Part shown: positions 25,684 to 40,347 of the stretch, piece after piece
Layout: each line of letters begins with the position of its first letter
How positions within the stretch are numbered: the first letter of the stretch is position 1
Assembly: GCF_051124815.1 (NCBI RefSeq)
Contig: NZ_CP118490.1
Span: 1-64,000 of the forward strand
Reading direction: 5' to 3'
Source: Azospirillum sp051124815
GTDB taxonomy: Bacteria; Pseudomonadota; Alphaproteobacteria; Azospirillales; Azospirillaceae
Length of the DNA stretch: 64,000 nt
Notes under the pieces: generated by a model
Databases searched by the model: none
Told to the model about the DNA's origin: nothing
What the model saw: the letters and a program-made list of their open reading frames with translations, nothing else
Position numbers and translations under genes: made by a program

Positions 25684-25700
25684 TCGACAACCGGGTTGTC
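25675..25700. promoter_or_regulatory. palindromic operator overlapping the -35 element
   Basis: GGTTGTC (25675-25681) and GACAACC (25686-25692) form a perfect palindrome with a four-base centre. A third half-site, GGTTGTC, follows at 25694-25700. The palindrome covers the -35 of the module promoter, where a bound repressor would block RNA polymerase. Autoregulation by the HTH protein encoded downstream is the simplest reading. Confidence 0.65.
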
Positions 25701-25783
25701 TTGGAACTGCCCCTGTTCTCTCATTTCATGCCGGAGATCATCATGCAAGTGGATGGCATTCCGTTAATGCCGGAAAAGAAATC

Positions 25784-25811
25784 GGGCCGGACGGCATGAA
25801 CCGTCCGGCCC
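25784..25811 (-). terminator. terminator downstream of glpK
   Basis: GGGCCGGACGG (25784-25794) and CCGTCCGGCCC (25801-25811) pair perfectly across a six-base loop. On the minus strand the hairpin is followed by GATTTCTTTTCC, a T-rich tail. It lies about 135 bases past the glpK stop and would separate glpK from the HTH module. Confidence 0.7.
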
Positions 25812-25946
25812 AGTGTCCCCGCGGGAGTGGCGAGGACGACGCACCCGAGGGAGGAGCGCGCAACCAAGGTCAATCTACCGGCCGACGAAGAAGGAAACTT
25901 GTTCGTCTGCGCCACAATTCCTGCAAATTCCGGCCAACAAGGCTTT

Positions 25947-27440
25947 TCAGCGCTCCGACCGCACCCGCGCCACGGCGTCGCGCCAGCCGCCATAGAGGCG
26001 GTCGCGCCTGTCCTGCTCCATGCGCGGCTCGAACCGGCGCTCGCTGCGCCAGGCATCGGACACCGACTCCAACCCGTCGAACACGCCGACCCGCAGCGCC
26101 GCGAGGCAGGCGGCGCCCAGCGCCGTGGTCTCGATCACCTTCGGGCGTTCGACCGGCATGTTCAGCAGGTCGGCCAGGAACTGGCAGAGCCAGTCGTTGG
26201 CCGCCATGCCGCCGTCGATGCGCAGCGCGTTGATGGTGCCGCCCCAGTCACCGGCCATCGCCTCCATCAAATCGCGGGTCTGGTAGGCGACCGCCTCCAG
26301 CGCCGCGCGGGCGATGTGGGCGGGGCCGACATCCAGCGTCATGCCGAAGATTGCGGCGCGGGCATCCGAATCCCAATGCGGGGCGCCCAGCCCGACGAAG
26401 GCCGGGACGAAATAGACGCCGTGGCTGTCGGGCACGCGGGTCGCCATGTCGTCGGTCTGGCTGGCATGGGTGATGATGCCGATGCCGTCGCGCAGCCATT
26501 TGATGGCGGCGCCCGCCACGAAGATCGAGCCTTCCTGGGCGTAGGCGGTCTTGCCGTTCAGCCGGTAGGCGACGGTGGTCAGCAGCCGGTTCTTCGACAC
26601 CACCGGCGTCTCTCCGGTGTTGATCAGCGCGAAGCAGCCGGTGCCGTAGGTCGATTTCGCCATGCCCGGCGTCAGGCAGGCCTGTCCGAAGGCCGCCGCC
26701 TGCTGGTCGCCCGCCACCCCGGCGATGGGGACCGGCCGGCCGAGCAGCTCCGGTTCGGTGGCGCCGAAATCGTCGGAGCTGTCCAGCACCCGCGGCAGCA
26801 TGGCGCGCGGCACCCGGAACAGCGCCAGCAGCTCGTCGTCCCAATCCTGGGCATGGATGTCGAACAGCATGGTGCGCGAAGCGTTGGTCGCGTCGGTCGC
26901 ATGCACCCGGCGCCCGGTCAGGTGATAGATCAGGAAACTGTCGATGGTGCCGAAGCACAGCTCGCCGCGTTCGGCCCGCGCGCGGGCGCCCGGCACATGG
27001 TCGAGGATCCAGGCGATCTTGGTGGCGGAGAAATAGGCGTCGATCAGCAGGCCGCTCTTGGATCGCACCAGTTCGGCATGGCCGGCGGCGACCAGATCGT
27101 GGCAGAGCGACGCGGTGCGGCGGTCCTGCCAGACGATGGCGCGGTGGATCGGCTCGCCGGTGGCGCGGTCCCACACCACGGCGGTCTCGCGCTGGTTGGT
27201 GATGCCAATGGCAGCGATGGCGGCGGCGTCGATCCCGGCCTTCTCCACCGCCTCGCGCGCCACGGCGCGGATGTCGCGCAGGATGTCGGCGGGGTCATGC
27301 TCGACCCAGCCGTCACCGGGGTAGTGCTGGGGGAACTCGCGCCGCGCCTCGGCCAGCGGAGTCCCCCTGCCATCGAACAGGATCGCCCGCGACGAGGTGG
27401 TGCCCTGGTCGATGGCGAGGATATGGCCGGCCTTGGTCAT
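25947..27440 (-). CDS. glpK: glycerol kinase
   Basis: A 497-residue FGGY-family kinase that converts glycerol and ATP to sn-glycerol-3-phosphate. The N-terminus ILAIDQGTTSSRAILFD is the ATP-binding start of the family. ITNQRETAVVWDRATGEPIHRAIVWQDRRT, DATNASRTMLFDI and GDQQAAAFGQACLTPGMAKSTYGTG are conserved GlpK segments, and LRIDGGMAANDWLCQFLADLLN is the C-terminal FGGY signature region. Length is normal (about 500). It lies last in the glycerol locus, but a terminator and a 37-bp inverted repeat separate it from glpV, so it may have its own promoter or depend on read-through. Confidence 0.97.
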   Translation of the reverse strand: MTKAGHILAIDQGTTSSRAILFDGRGTPLAEARREFPQHYPGDGWVEHDPADILRDIRAVAREAVEKAGIDAAAIAAIGITNQRETAVVWDRATGEPIHRAIVWQDRRTASLCHDLVAAGHAELVRSKSGLLIDAYFSATKIAWILDHVPGARARAERGELCFGTIDSFLIYHLTGRRVHATDATNASRTMLFDIHAQDWDDELLALFRVPRAMLPRVLDSSDDFGATEPELLGRPVPIAGVAGDQQAAAFGQACLTPGMAKSTYGTGCFALINTGETPVVSKNRLLTTVAYRLNGKTAYAQEGSIFVAGAAIKWLRDGIGIITHASQTDDMATRVPDSHGVYFVPAFVGLGAPHWDSDARAAIFGMTLDVGPAHIARAALEAVAYQTRDLMEAMAGDWGGTINALRIDGGMAANDWLCQFLADLLNMPVERPKVIETTALGAACLAALRVGVFDGLESVSDAWRSERRFEPRMEQDRRDRLYGGWRDAVARVRSER

Positions 27441-27477
27441 GGAAGCGTTCCCTCGTGATTTCTTGCGCTTCCTCCCT

Positions 27478-27607
27478 CTCCCCCCCGGGGAGAGGGTCGG
27501 GGTGAGGGGGATGCATGACGTGACTTTTCAAGGAATGCGGAGCGGCTTCAACTATCGAAAGACACGCCGCGCATCCCCCTCACCCTAACCCTCTCCCCGG
27601 GGGGGAG
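27478..27607. repeat. REP-like 37-bp inverted repeat between glpV and glpK
   Basis: Two 37-base arms, 27478-27514 and 27571-27607, are reverse complements with only a two-base difference (TCGGGG against TTAGGG). Each arm begins CTCCCCCCCGGGGAGAGGG and ends GAGGGGGATGC. The spacer is 56 bases. The sequence type (CCCTCACCCTAACCCTCTCCC) is a dispersed intergenic repeat in many high-GC proteobacteria. It may stabilise mRNA ends or be a non-autonomous mobile repeat. Confidence 0.7.
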
Positions 27608-27626
27608 AGGGGATATTCAGGGACAT

Positions 27627-27672
27627 AAAAATCGGGGCGACGGCCTGCCTCTGAAAGAATGGCCGCCGCCCC
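27627..27672 (-). terminator. Rho-independent terminator after glpV
   Basis: GGGGCGACGGCC (27634-27645) pairs with GGCCGCCGCCCC (27661-27672) with one mismatch. On the minus strand the hairpin is followed by GATTTTTATG, a run of five T residues. It lies 64 bases past the glpV stop codon and upstream of glpK. Confidence 0.75.
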
Positions 27673-27735
27673 AGGGTCACCTCCGGCGCAACCAGGACGC
27701 CCGCCGGAAGGGAGAACCCGTCACCGCAGCCCGGA

Positions 27736-29499
<1,764 letters not shown>

Positions 29500-29629
29500 G
29501 CTTCCTCCCACTTGTCGACTTGGTGTCTGGTTGACGTTTGATTGTTACGCTACCGGCGGAAACCACCGTTCTTGCCGTCCTCCCCGCAGCCCCGCGGAGG
29601 AACGGATCCCGTGAAAACCCTGTCTCTCC

Positions 29630-29908
29630 TCAGCCGAAGCGGATCACGAACGCGACCCACAGCAGCGAGACCGCGGAGGCGCCCCACAGCGACACGTCGG
29701 TCGCGGCGAGCCAGCCCAGATGGATGAAGGCGCTGCCCAGCAGGCCGATGAACAGGCGGTCGCCGCGGGTGGTGCGCATCGGCAGGAAGCCCTTGGCCTC
29801 CACAGTCGGCGACAGCACCTCCCACACCGTCATCCCGGCCAGCATCAGGGCGATGCAGACGAAGAAGATCGCGGTCGGCGCGGTCCACGCCATCCAACCC
29901 ATATCCAT
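29630..29908 (-). CDS. glpU: small membrane protein of the glycerol transporter locus (DUF2160)
   Basis: A 92-residue protein with two to three membrane helices: about residues 8-28, 51-69 and 72-90. It has the conserved WMAWTAPTAIFF start and a short loop with MRTTRGDRLF. It corresponds to the small DUF2160 gene that sits between glpQ and glpV in rhizobia. Its role in transport is not known; a structural or stabilising subunit is a guess. It starts 15 bases after glpQ, so it is certainly in the operon. Confidence 0.8.
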   Translation of the reverse strand: MDMGWMAWTAPTAIFFVCIALMLAGMTVWEVLSPTVEAKGFLPMRTTRGDRLFIGLLGSAFIHLGWLAATDVSLWGASAVSLLWVAFVIRFG

Positions 29909-29923
29909 GACGCGAGGCCTCCC

Positions 29924-32749
<2,826 letters not shown>

Positions 32750-32763
32750 CGCTCCCGCCCCCC

Positions 32764-33863
<1,100 letters not shown>

Positions 33864-33867
<4 letters not shown>

Positions 33868-35474
33868 CGCATTCCTCCCATCGACCGCAGGCCGGCGGTA
33901 TCACCGCCCATGTCCCTGTTGGCCGTAGCTTCGCGGCGCCGGTCGAACCAGCCGCCGATGGCCTCCCGGATCGCAGTGTCCAGGTGCAGCCCAAGTTTTG
34001 ACCGCCGCCACAGGAAATCGTCGCCGGTCATGGCGAACTCCTCCCGCGCGGCATAGTCGAGTTCGGCCTCATGGACGCCGCCCCCGAAATCGATACCGAG
34101 ATCACCCAGCCCCCTGGCGTCGCCCAGCAGCCGCTCCACCCGCGTGCCGTAGGCCCGCGCCAGCCGCAGGGCCAGCGCATCGGGCAGCCAGGGCCGGTTG
34201 CGCTTCAGACCGGCCAGGAAGCCGGCGAAGTCGGCGTCGGCGATGTCGCCGCCGGGAAGCGGCACGGCGGCCGTCCAGGTGGCGCCGCCCTTGCCGAGCG
34301 CCTTGCCCAGCTTCTCCGTCGCCTCCTCCGCCAGCCGGCGGAAGGTGGTGATCTTGCCGCCGAAGATCGACAGCATCGGCGCCTCGCCGGCCGGCTCGTC
34401 CATCTCCAGCACATAGTCGCGGGTGACGGCCGAGGCGTTGCCGCTGGCGTCGTCGAACAGCGGCCGGACGCCGCTGTAGGTCCACACCACGTCGCTTTCG
34501 CGCACCGGCTTGGCGAAATAGCGCGATACCGCCCGGCACATGTAGGCGACTTCGTCCGGGCTGATCGCAACCGCGCCGGGATCGCCCGAATAATCGAGGT
34601 CGGTGGTGCCGATCAGGGTGAAGTCGCGCTCATACGGAATGGCGAAGACGATGCGGCGGTCGTCGTTCTGGAAGATGTAGGCGTGGTCGCCCTCATACAT
34701 CTTCGGCACGACGATGTGGCTGCCTTTGACCAGACGCACCGACTTGTCGACGGTGACGCCTGTGCGCTTGGCGATCATCTCGCGCACCCAGGGGCCGGCG
34801 GCATTGACCAGGGCGCGGGCGCGGACGGTGCGCGTCGCTCCCGTGGTCACATCGACCAGCGACGCTTCCCACAGCCCGTTGCGCCGCTCGGCCTTCTCGC
34901 AGCGGGTGCGGGTCAGGATTTCCGCCCCGCGCGCCTGCGCGTCCATCGCGTTCAGCACGACCAGCCGGCTGTCCTCGACCCAGCAGTCCGAATATTCGAA
35001 CGCCTTGGTGAAGCCGCCCGCCAGCGGCTTTCCCGCCGGGGCGCTGGTCAGGTCGACGCCGTGCGAGCCCGGCAGCAGCTTGCGCTTTCCCAGATGATCG
35101 TAAAGGAAAAGGCCGATGCGCACCATCCAGGCCGGGCGCATGCTGCTGTCGTGCGGCAGGACGAAGCGCAACGGCCAGATGATGTGCGGAGCGGCGCGCA
35201 ACAGCACCTCGCGCTCCTGCAGGGCTTCGCGCACCAGACGGAATTCGTAATATTCGAGATAGCGCAGGCCGCCATGGATCAGCTTGGTGCTGGCCGACGA
35301 GGTGGCGCCCGCAAGGTCGCCCTGTTCGCACAGCACCACCGACATCCCGCGCCCGACCGCATCGCGGGCGATGCCCGCGCCATTCACGCCGCCGCCGACG
35401 ATCAGCAGATCGGTGACCGTCTTATCGGTCTCGCCGAGCCGGCCGTCCGTTCCTGCAGGGCTCGCGTTTGCCAT
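33864..35474 (-). CDS. glpD: aerobic glycerol-3-phosphate dehydrogenase
   Basis: A 536-residue FAD enzyme that oxidises sn-glycerol-3-phosphate to dihydroxyacetone phosphate and passes electrons to quinone at the membrane. The FAD-binding motif is LLIVGGGVNGAGIARDAVG (about 23-41). Conserved GlpD segments are ATSSASTKLIHGGLRYLE, VNAAGPWV, GTTDLDYSGDP, SGVRPLFDD and FGGKITTFRRLAE. Length is normal. It is the first gene of the glycerol operon and supplies the step after GlpK. A GlpR-like operator region lies upstream at 35530-35574. Confidence 0.97.
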
Positions 35475-35529
35475 TGGGTTCCTCTCCGTACCGCGCCGGT
35501 TCCTTGCGAACCCGGCCGCTTTCGTTTCG

Positions 35530-35574
35530 GAACATAGAATGTTCGTTCGCGTTTGAAAAGGAAAATGTTTGTTC
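35530..35574 (-). promoter_or_regulatory. candidate GlpR operator region of the glp operon
   Basis: Contains the perfect palindrome GAACAT-AGA-ATGTTC (35530-35544) and a direct repeat ATGTTCGTTC (35539-35548) and ATGTTTGTTC (35565-35574). CGAACAT/ATGTTCG is the half-site of the E. coli GlpR operator. It lies 55-100 bases upstream of the glpD start, in the expected promoter. The half-site spacing differs from E. coli, so this is a candidate only. Confidence 0.5.
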
Positions 35575-35661
35575 AGCGGACCATGTTTTCGAGGCTACGC
35601 CGGATCGCACCTCTTTCCTATCGGAAATATGGCCGATCCGGCTTGCCTTGCGCGGAAGCGC

Positions 35662-37842
35662 TCAAGCGGCGCGGATGCCGCCCAGCAGGCGGTCGATATC
35701 GTCGCTCAGGCTTTCGGAGCGTTGCGAAAGCGCGCGGGTGGCATCCACCACCTGGGCGGCGGCGCTGCCGGTGCGGTTCACCGCGTCGTCCACCGACACC
35801 ACGGTATCGGCGATGCTCTGCACCGCGTCGGAGGCATGGTTGATGCTGCGCGCGATCTCGTCGGTGGCGGCGGACTGTTCCTCGACCGCGGCGGCGACCA
35901 TGGCGGTGATCTCGTCGATGCGGCTGATGGTGCGGCCGATGTCGTCGATGGCGGCCACGGCCCCCTGCGCCGTGCTGCGCACCGCCTGGACCTGCTGGGC
36001 GATCTCCTCCGTCGCCTTGGCGGTCTGGCCGGCGAGGCTGCGCACCTCCTCCGCCACCACGGCGAAGCCGCGCCCCGCTTCGCCCGCCCGCGCCGCCTCG
36101 ATGGTGGCGTTCAGCGCCAGCAGGTTGGTCTGGCCGGCGATGGCATTGATCATGCCGACCACGTCGCCGATCTTCTGTGCCGCGGTGGCCAGCGCCCCCA
36201 TCAGCTCGTTGGTGCTCCGCGCCTCCTCCACCGCGCTGCGGGCGATCTGGCTGGAATCGCCGACCCGCCGGGTGATCTCGCCGATGGAGGCGGAGAGCTG
36301 GCTGGCGGTGGCCGCCACCGTCTGCACGTTGGTTGCGGTGTCGGCGACGGCGGAGCGCACGTCGGTCATGCGGCGGCAGGTCTGCTCGGCGGTGGCGGAC
36401 ATGTCCTCCGACGCCTCGCGCATGTCGGCAGAGGCGGCAGCGATGTGGCGCGAGGCCTCCTTCACGCTGGCCTCGATGCTGGCGGTGATGGTCTGGATGG
36501 TGCGCGACCGCTCGGCATCGGCGGCCCGCTTCATCGCGTCCTGTTCCTCCTGCAGGCGGGCGATCTCCGCACTCTTGTCGCGGAAGACGCCGACGATCCC
36601 CGCCATCTCCGCGATCTCGTCGCGCCCGCGGACCCGGGCGTCGGCCGTCAGGTCTCCGGCCGCGACCGCCCGCATGGCGTCGATCACCCGCAGCAGCCGG
36701 CGGGTCAGCCGGTTGCGGACATAGAACCAGGCGATCAGCAGGCTCGACAGCACGACGACGGCCGCCGCGCCGCCCTGAACGGCGACAGCCCCGGCAATCG
36801 CGCTTTCGGTTTGGGTCACGTCGGCGTCGGTGCGCTCCTGCTGGTGGGCGACCACGGCGTCGATGGTGCCGTTCAGTTCCGTGGTCAGCCGCACCGTCTC
36901 GGCGAGCGCGCTTTCGATGTCGGCGGTGATGCGCGCCTGATCGTCGCGCAGGCGGAAGACGCTGCCGGCGCCGCTGCCGAAGGCGGCCAGCCCGTCACGC
37001 GCCTTGACCAGCGACGGGCGGTCGGGGCTGTCCTTCGGGTAGGCCTCGATGGCGTTGTCGACGCGCAGCAGCGCCCAATTGTACTTCGACCGGATGTTGT
37101 TCAGCGTCGCGCCATAGGGCACGCTGGACGCGGCGGCGATCATGCCGAAGGCGAGGTTGCCGTTGGCCTGCACGTTCATCAACTGGGTGATGACCGGCAG
37201 TTCCTCCTGCGCCAGCCGGCGGCCCAGCCCGGTGGCGGCATCGACCGTCTGCGCCGCCGCCAGATCGCCCACAACATTGTTGACCGACAGCGTCGACACC
37301 TCCAGCAGCGGCGCCACCAGATCGGTGAAGTCCTCGTGCGCCATCACCGCGTCGGCCATCAGCGTGTTGAGCTTCTCCTCCAGGTCCAGGCGTTCGGCGG
37401 TGCGCTTGCCCAGCGTGTCGAGCGCCGACGCCATGTTCTCCGCCAGCCCGGCAACCGCGTCGGCATCCGCTGCCATTCCTCCGCCGGCCTGCCCGCCTGA
37501 CTGGTTGCGCATCGCCGCGATGCGGTCGCGCAAGATCACCAGCCGCTTGGTCAAGCCGTCCATCCGTTCCGTCAGTTCCGCTGCGTCTCGCGAGGCCGCC
37601 ACCGCCGGCGCATCGGCCGCGATCGCCGTGCTGTCCTTGGCCAGATTGAGCGAGCGGACGATGGCCGGCACGCTGCTGCGGCCGATCTGGCCCATGGATT
37701 GCCCGGTCTCGGTCAGCGACCACCATGCCATGACGCTGGCGAAAGCGGCGAGCATCGCCACCCCGCCGAAGGCCAGGAACAGCCGCCCCTGAATGCCGAG
37801 CTGAATGCCCCGCCGCTTCCCCGCCGGCGTCAGTTGCGTCAT
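35662..37842 (-). CDS. methyl-accepting chemotaxis protein
   Basis: A 726-residue chemoreceptor. Membrane helices at about 21-42 and 344-364 bound a large periplasmic helical sensor domain (about 43-343). A HAMP domain follows (RNRLTRRLLRVIDAMRAVAAGDL), then a long signalling domain with the hairpin tip VGMINAIAGQTNLLALNATIEAARAGEAGRGFAVVAEEVR. No C-terminal CheB/CheR pentapeptide is seen. The sensor type is unassigned. It lies between glpD and glpR, suggesting chemotaxis to glycerol or a related compound, though position alone proves nothing. Confidence 0.93.
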   Translation of the reverse strand: MTQLTPAGKRRGIQLGIQGRLFLAFGGVAMLAAFASVMAWWSLTETGQSMGQIGRSSVPAIVRSLNLAKDSTAIAADAPAVAASRDAAELTERMDGLTKRLVILRDRIAAMRNQSGGQAGGGMAADADAVAGLAENMASALDTLGKRTAERLDLEEKLNTLMADAVMAHEDFTDLVAPLLEVSTLSVNNVVGDLAAAQTVDAATGLGRRLAQEELPVITQLMNVQANGNLAFGMIAAASSVPYGATLNNIRSKYNWALLRVDNAIEAYPKDSPDRPSLVKARDGLAAFGSGAGSVFRLRDDQARITADIESALAETVRLTTELNGTIDAVVAHQQERTDADVTQTESAIAGAVAVQGGAAAVVVLSSLLIAWFYVRNRLTRRLLRVIDAMRAVAAGDLTADARVRGRDEIAEMAGIVGVFRDKSAEIARLQEEQDAMKRAADAERSRTIQTITASIEASVKEASRHIAAASADMREASEDMSATAEQTCRRMTDVRSAVADTATNVQTVAATASQLSASIGEITRRVGDSSQIARSAVEEARSTNELMGALATAAQKIGDVVGMINAIAGQTNLLALNATIEAARAGEAGRGFAVVAEEVRSLAGQTAKATEEIAQQVQAVRSTAQGAVAAIDDIGRTISRIDEITAMVAAAVEEQSAATDEIARSINHASDAVQSIADTVVSVDDAVNRTGSAAAQVVDATRALSQRSESLSDDIDRLLGGIRAA

Positions 37843-38180
37843 GTTCCTCTCCTATACGTTATGTTTTTGTCAGCAGTCTTGAGCGTTCGGCATCGAGACA
37901 AATTTGAAGGATGGCACCGCCGGCCGTCGGTCGCGGCAAACCCTGATCGGGCGCAAGTCGGAACCGCATGCATCCTCTCTTACCATGCGCGTTCATTTTC
38001 GTAAAGAAACATGCTTGTGTTGCGAACAATATCCATCGTACATATTGCCGTACGGGGCCGTAGGTTCGTCAGGACCCCGGCCAGCCTCGGTTGTAACCGC
38101 CGCCCAGCAGCCGTTTTCGCTTTGACCCATTTCGCGCATCTGATTCACTGACGCCCCACCCGACCGGAGACAGCCCACCG
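37843..38180. other. 338-bp intergenic region between the chemoreceptor gene and glpR
   Basis: Divergent promoters are expected. The part at about 38000-38060 is AT-richer. I see a TTGTGT/TACATA pair with 18 bases between that could serve glpR, but the match is weak. No copy of the GAACAT palindrome upstream of glpD is seen here. Confidence 0.35.
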
Positions 38181-38996
38181 ATGGATGCGCGCCTGGACGC
38201 CGAACGCCGCCAGCAGGAAATCGTGGCCCTGGTCCATGCCAAGGGCATGGTGCAGATCCAATGGCTGGCCGAGCATTTCGACGTGACGCCGCAGACCATC
38301 CGCCGCGACATCGAGCATCTGGCCGGACAGTCCGCCGTCCGCCGGTTCCGCGGCGGCGTTACCGTGCCATCCAGCGTGGAAAACATCGCCTATTCCACCC
38401 GCCAGACCCTGATGGCGGAGGAAAAGCGCCGCATCGCCGAGATGGTCGCCCGCCATGTGCCGGAGGACGCCTCGCTGTTCCTCAACATCGGCACGACGAC
38501 GGAGGCGGTGGCCCAGGCCCTGCTCGGCCACAAGCGGCTGCGGGTGCTGACCAACAACCTGAACGTCGCCACCATCCTGCACAAGAACACCAACTTCGCG
38601 CTCTCCATCGCCGGCGGTCTGGTGCGCGAGCGCGACGGCGGCATCATCGGCGAGGCGACGGTGGAGTTCATCCGCCGCTACAAGGTCGACATCGGCATCA
38701 TCGGCATCAGCGGCATCGACAGCGAAGGCGACCTGCTGGATTACGACGAGCAGGAGGTCCGCGTCGCCCGCGCCATCATCGAAAGCTCGCGCCGGGTCTT
38801 CCTGGTCACCGACCACACCAAGTTCGGCCGCAACGCCATGATCCGCATGGCCGACGTCAGCGTGCTCGACGCGCTCTTCACCGACCGCCTGCCGCCGCCG
38901 GAGTTGATGGAGGTGCTGGGCAACGCCGACTGTCAGGTCCATGTCGCCGACGGCAGCGAGGCGGCGAACGGCGACGGGGAGGATGCGGAGGACTGA
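38181..38996 (+). CDS. glpR: DeoR-family regulator, probable glycerol repressor
   Basis: A 271-residue repressor. N-terminal HTH: VQIQWLAEHFDVTPQTIRRDIEHLAG (about 24-49). C-terminal sugar-phosphate-binding domain with FLNIGTTTEAVAQAL, LTNNLNVATIL, GGLVRERDGGIIG and DHTKFGRNAM. This is the layout of E. coli GlpR, which is released by glycerol-3-phosphate. It is transcribed away from the glp operon, with a chemoreceptor gene in between. The tail after residue 255 is acidic. Confidence 0.88.
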   Translation: MDARLDAERRQQEIVALVHAKGMVQIQWLAEHFDVTPQTIRRDIEHLAGQSAVRRFRGGVTVPSSVENIAYSTRQTLMAEEKRRIAEMVARHVPEDASLFLNIGTTTEAVAQALLGHKRLRVLTNNLNVATILHKNTNFALSIAGGLVRERDGGIIGEATVEFIRRYKVDIGIIGISGIDSEGDLLDYDEQEVRVARAIIESSRRVFLVTDHTKFGRNAMIRMADVSVLDALFTDRLPPPELMEVLGNADCQVHVADGSEAANGDGEDAED

Positions 38997-39165
38997 GGGG
39001 ATACCCTCCGTTTCGAAGAAACAGCTTCAAACGCGGCACCCCCACCCGCGGCCCCGATGTCGCTTGCCGAAGCGGGGCATCGCCTCCACTCTGTGATGTT
39101 GGGCCTTGTGAACGCGGTTGGCGTGAAAGCGGCTGGCCCGGCAAACAGATAGCAGCAGGTGTGCG

Positions 39166-40221
39166 GTGATCATCGAAAGCGACCTCAAGCTCGACTTCAA
39201 GGATGTGCTGATCCGGCCGAAACGCAGCACGCTGCAGAGCCGCAACGACGTGGACGTCAACCGGACCTTCACCTTCCTACACACCCAGCGAGACTGGACC
39301 GGCTTCCCGCTGATCGCCGCCAACATGGACGTCACCGGCAGCATGGGCATGGCCCGCGCGCTGTCGCGCTTCGGCGCCATGACCGCCCTGCACAAGCACT
39401 ACAAGGCGGACGAGCTGGTCGCCTTCTTCCAGGCGGAGGCGGAATCCGCCGTCCAGTCGAACGTCTTCTATTCGATGGGCATCGCCGACGCCGACCATGA
39501 CAAGTTCCAGGCGGTGAAGGCCAACGCGCCGGTGGGGAAGATCTGCCTGGACGTCGCCAACGGCTATACCGAGCGCTTCGTCGAGGTCATCGCCCGCCTG
39601 CGCGAGGAGAACCCGGACACCGTCATCATGGCCGGCAATGTCGTCACCGGCGACATGACGGAGGCGCTGCTGCTGGCCGGCGCCGACATCGTCAAGGTCG
39701 GCATCGGGCCGGGGTCGGTCTGCACCACCCGCAAGATGACCGGCGTCGGCTATCCCCAACTGTCGGCCATCATCGAATGCGCCGATGCAGCGCATGGGCT
39801 GAAGGGGCAGGTCTGCGGCGACGGCGGCTGCACCGTGCCGGGCGACATCTCCAAGGCCTACGGCGCCGGCGCCGACTTCGTCATGCTCGGCGGCATGCTG
39901 GCCGGACATGACGAGTGCGAGGGCGAAATCCGCTACGAGGACCGCGACGGCAACCGCGTGCCGGTTGCCATGACCTTCTACGGCATGTCGTCGGACACCG
40001 CGATGCACAAATACTCCGGCGGCGTCGCCTCCTACCGCGCCTCGGAAGGCAAGACGGTGGAGATCCCCTACCGCGGCCCGGTGGAGAACACGATGCAGGA
40101 GATCATGGGCGGCGTGCGCAGCATGATGACCTACATCGGCGCCACCCGGCTGAAGGAGGTGCCGAAACGCACCACCTTCGTCCGCGTCGGCGCTCAGTTG
40201 AACACCGTGTTCGGGGGGTAA
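39166..40221 (+). CDS. guaC: GMP reductase
   Basis: A 351-residue IMPDH/GMPR-family enzyme that reduces GMP to IMP with NADPH, recycling guanine nucleotides to adenine. The start is GTG 39166 (MIIESDLKLDFKDVLIRPKRST), which fits the family N-terminus exactly. Active-site loop GIGPGSVCTTR with the catalytic Cys, then GDGGCTVPGDISKAYGAGADFVMLGGMLAG and MSSDTAMHKYSGG. There is no CBS insert, as in GuaC and unlike GuaB. It stands alone. Confidence 0.95.
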   Translation: MIIESDLKLDFKDVLIRPKRSTLQSRNDVDVNRTFTFLHTQRDWTGFPLIAANMDVTGSMGMARALSRFGAMTALHKHYKADELVAFFQAEAESAVQSNVFYSMGIADADHDKFQAVKANAPVGKICLDVANGYTERFVEVIARLREENPDTVIMAGNVVTGDMTEALLLAGADIVKVGIGPGSVCTTRKMTGVGYPQLSAIIECADAAHGLKGQVCGDGGCTVPGDISKAYGAGADFVMLGGMLAGHDECEGEIRYEDRDGNRVPVAMTFYGMSSDTAMHKYSGGVASYRASEGKTVEIPYRGPVENTMQEIMGGVRSMMTYIGATRLKEVPKRTTFVRVGAQLNTVFGG

Positions 40222-40347
40222 ACCGACCTGGGCGCCCCGCCCAGAACTCCGGCGGTTTTCCTGCATCCGATTCTTGTCTCTTGGACCCGTTCCGTTCTAC
40301 TGCTTGGGTGAACGGCGAATCGGATCTTTGCGGGAACGAGAGTGGTT

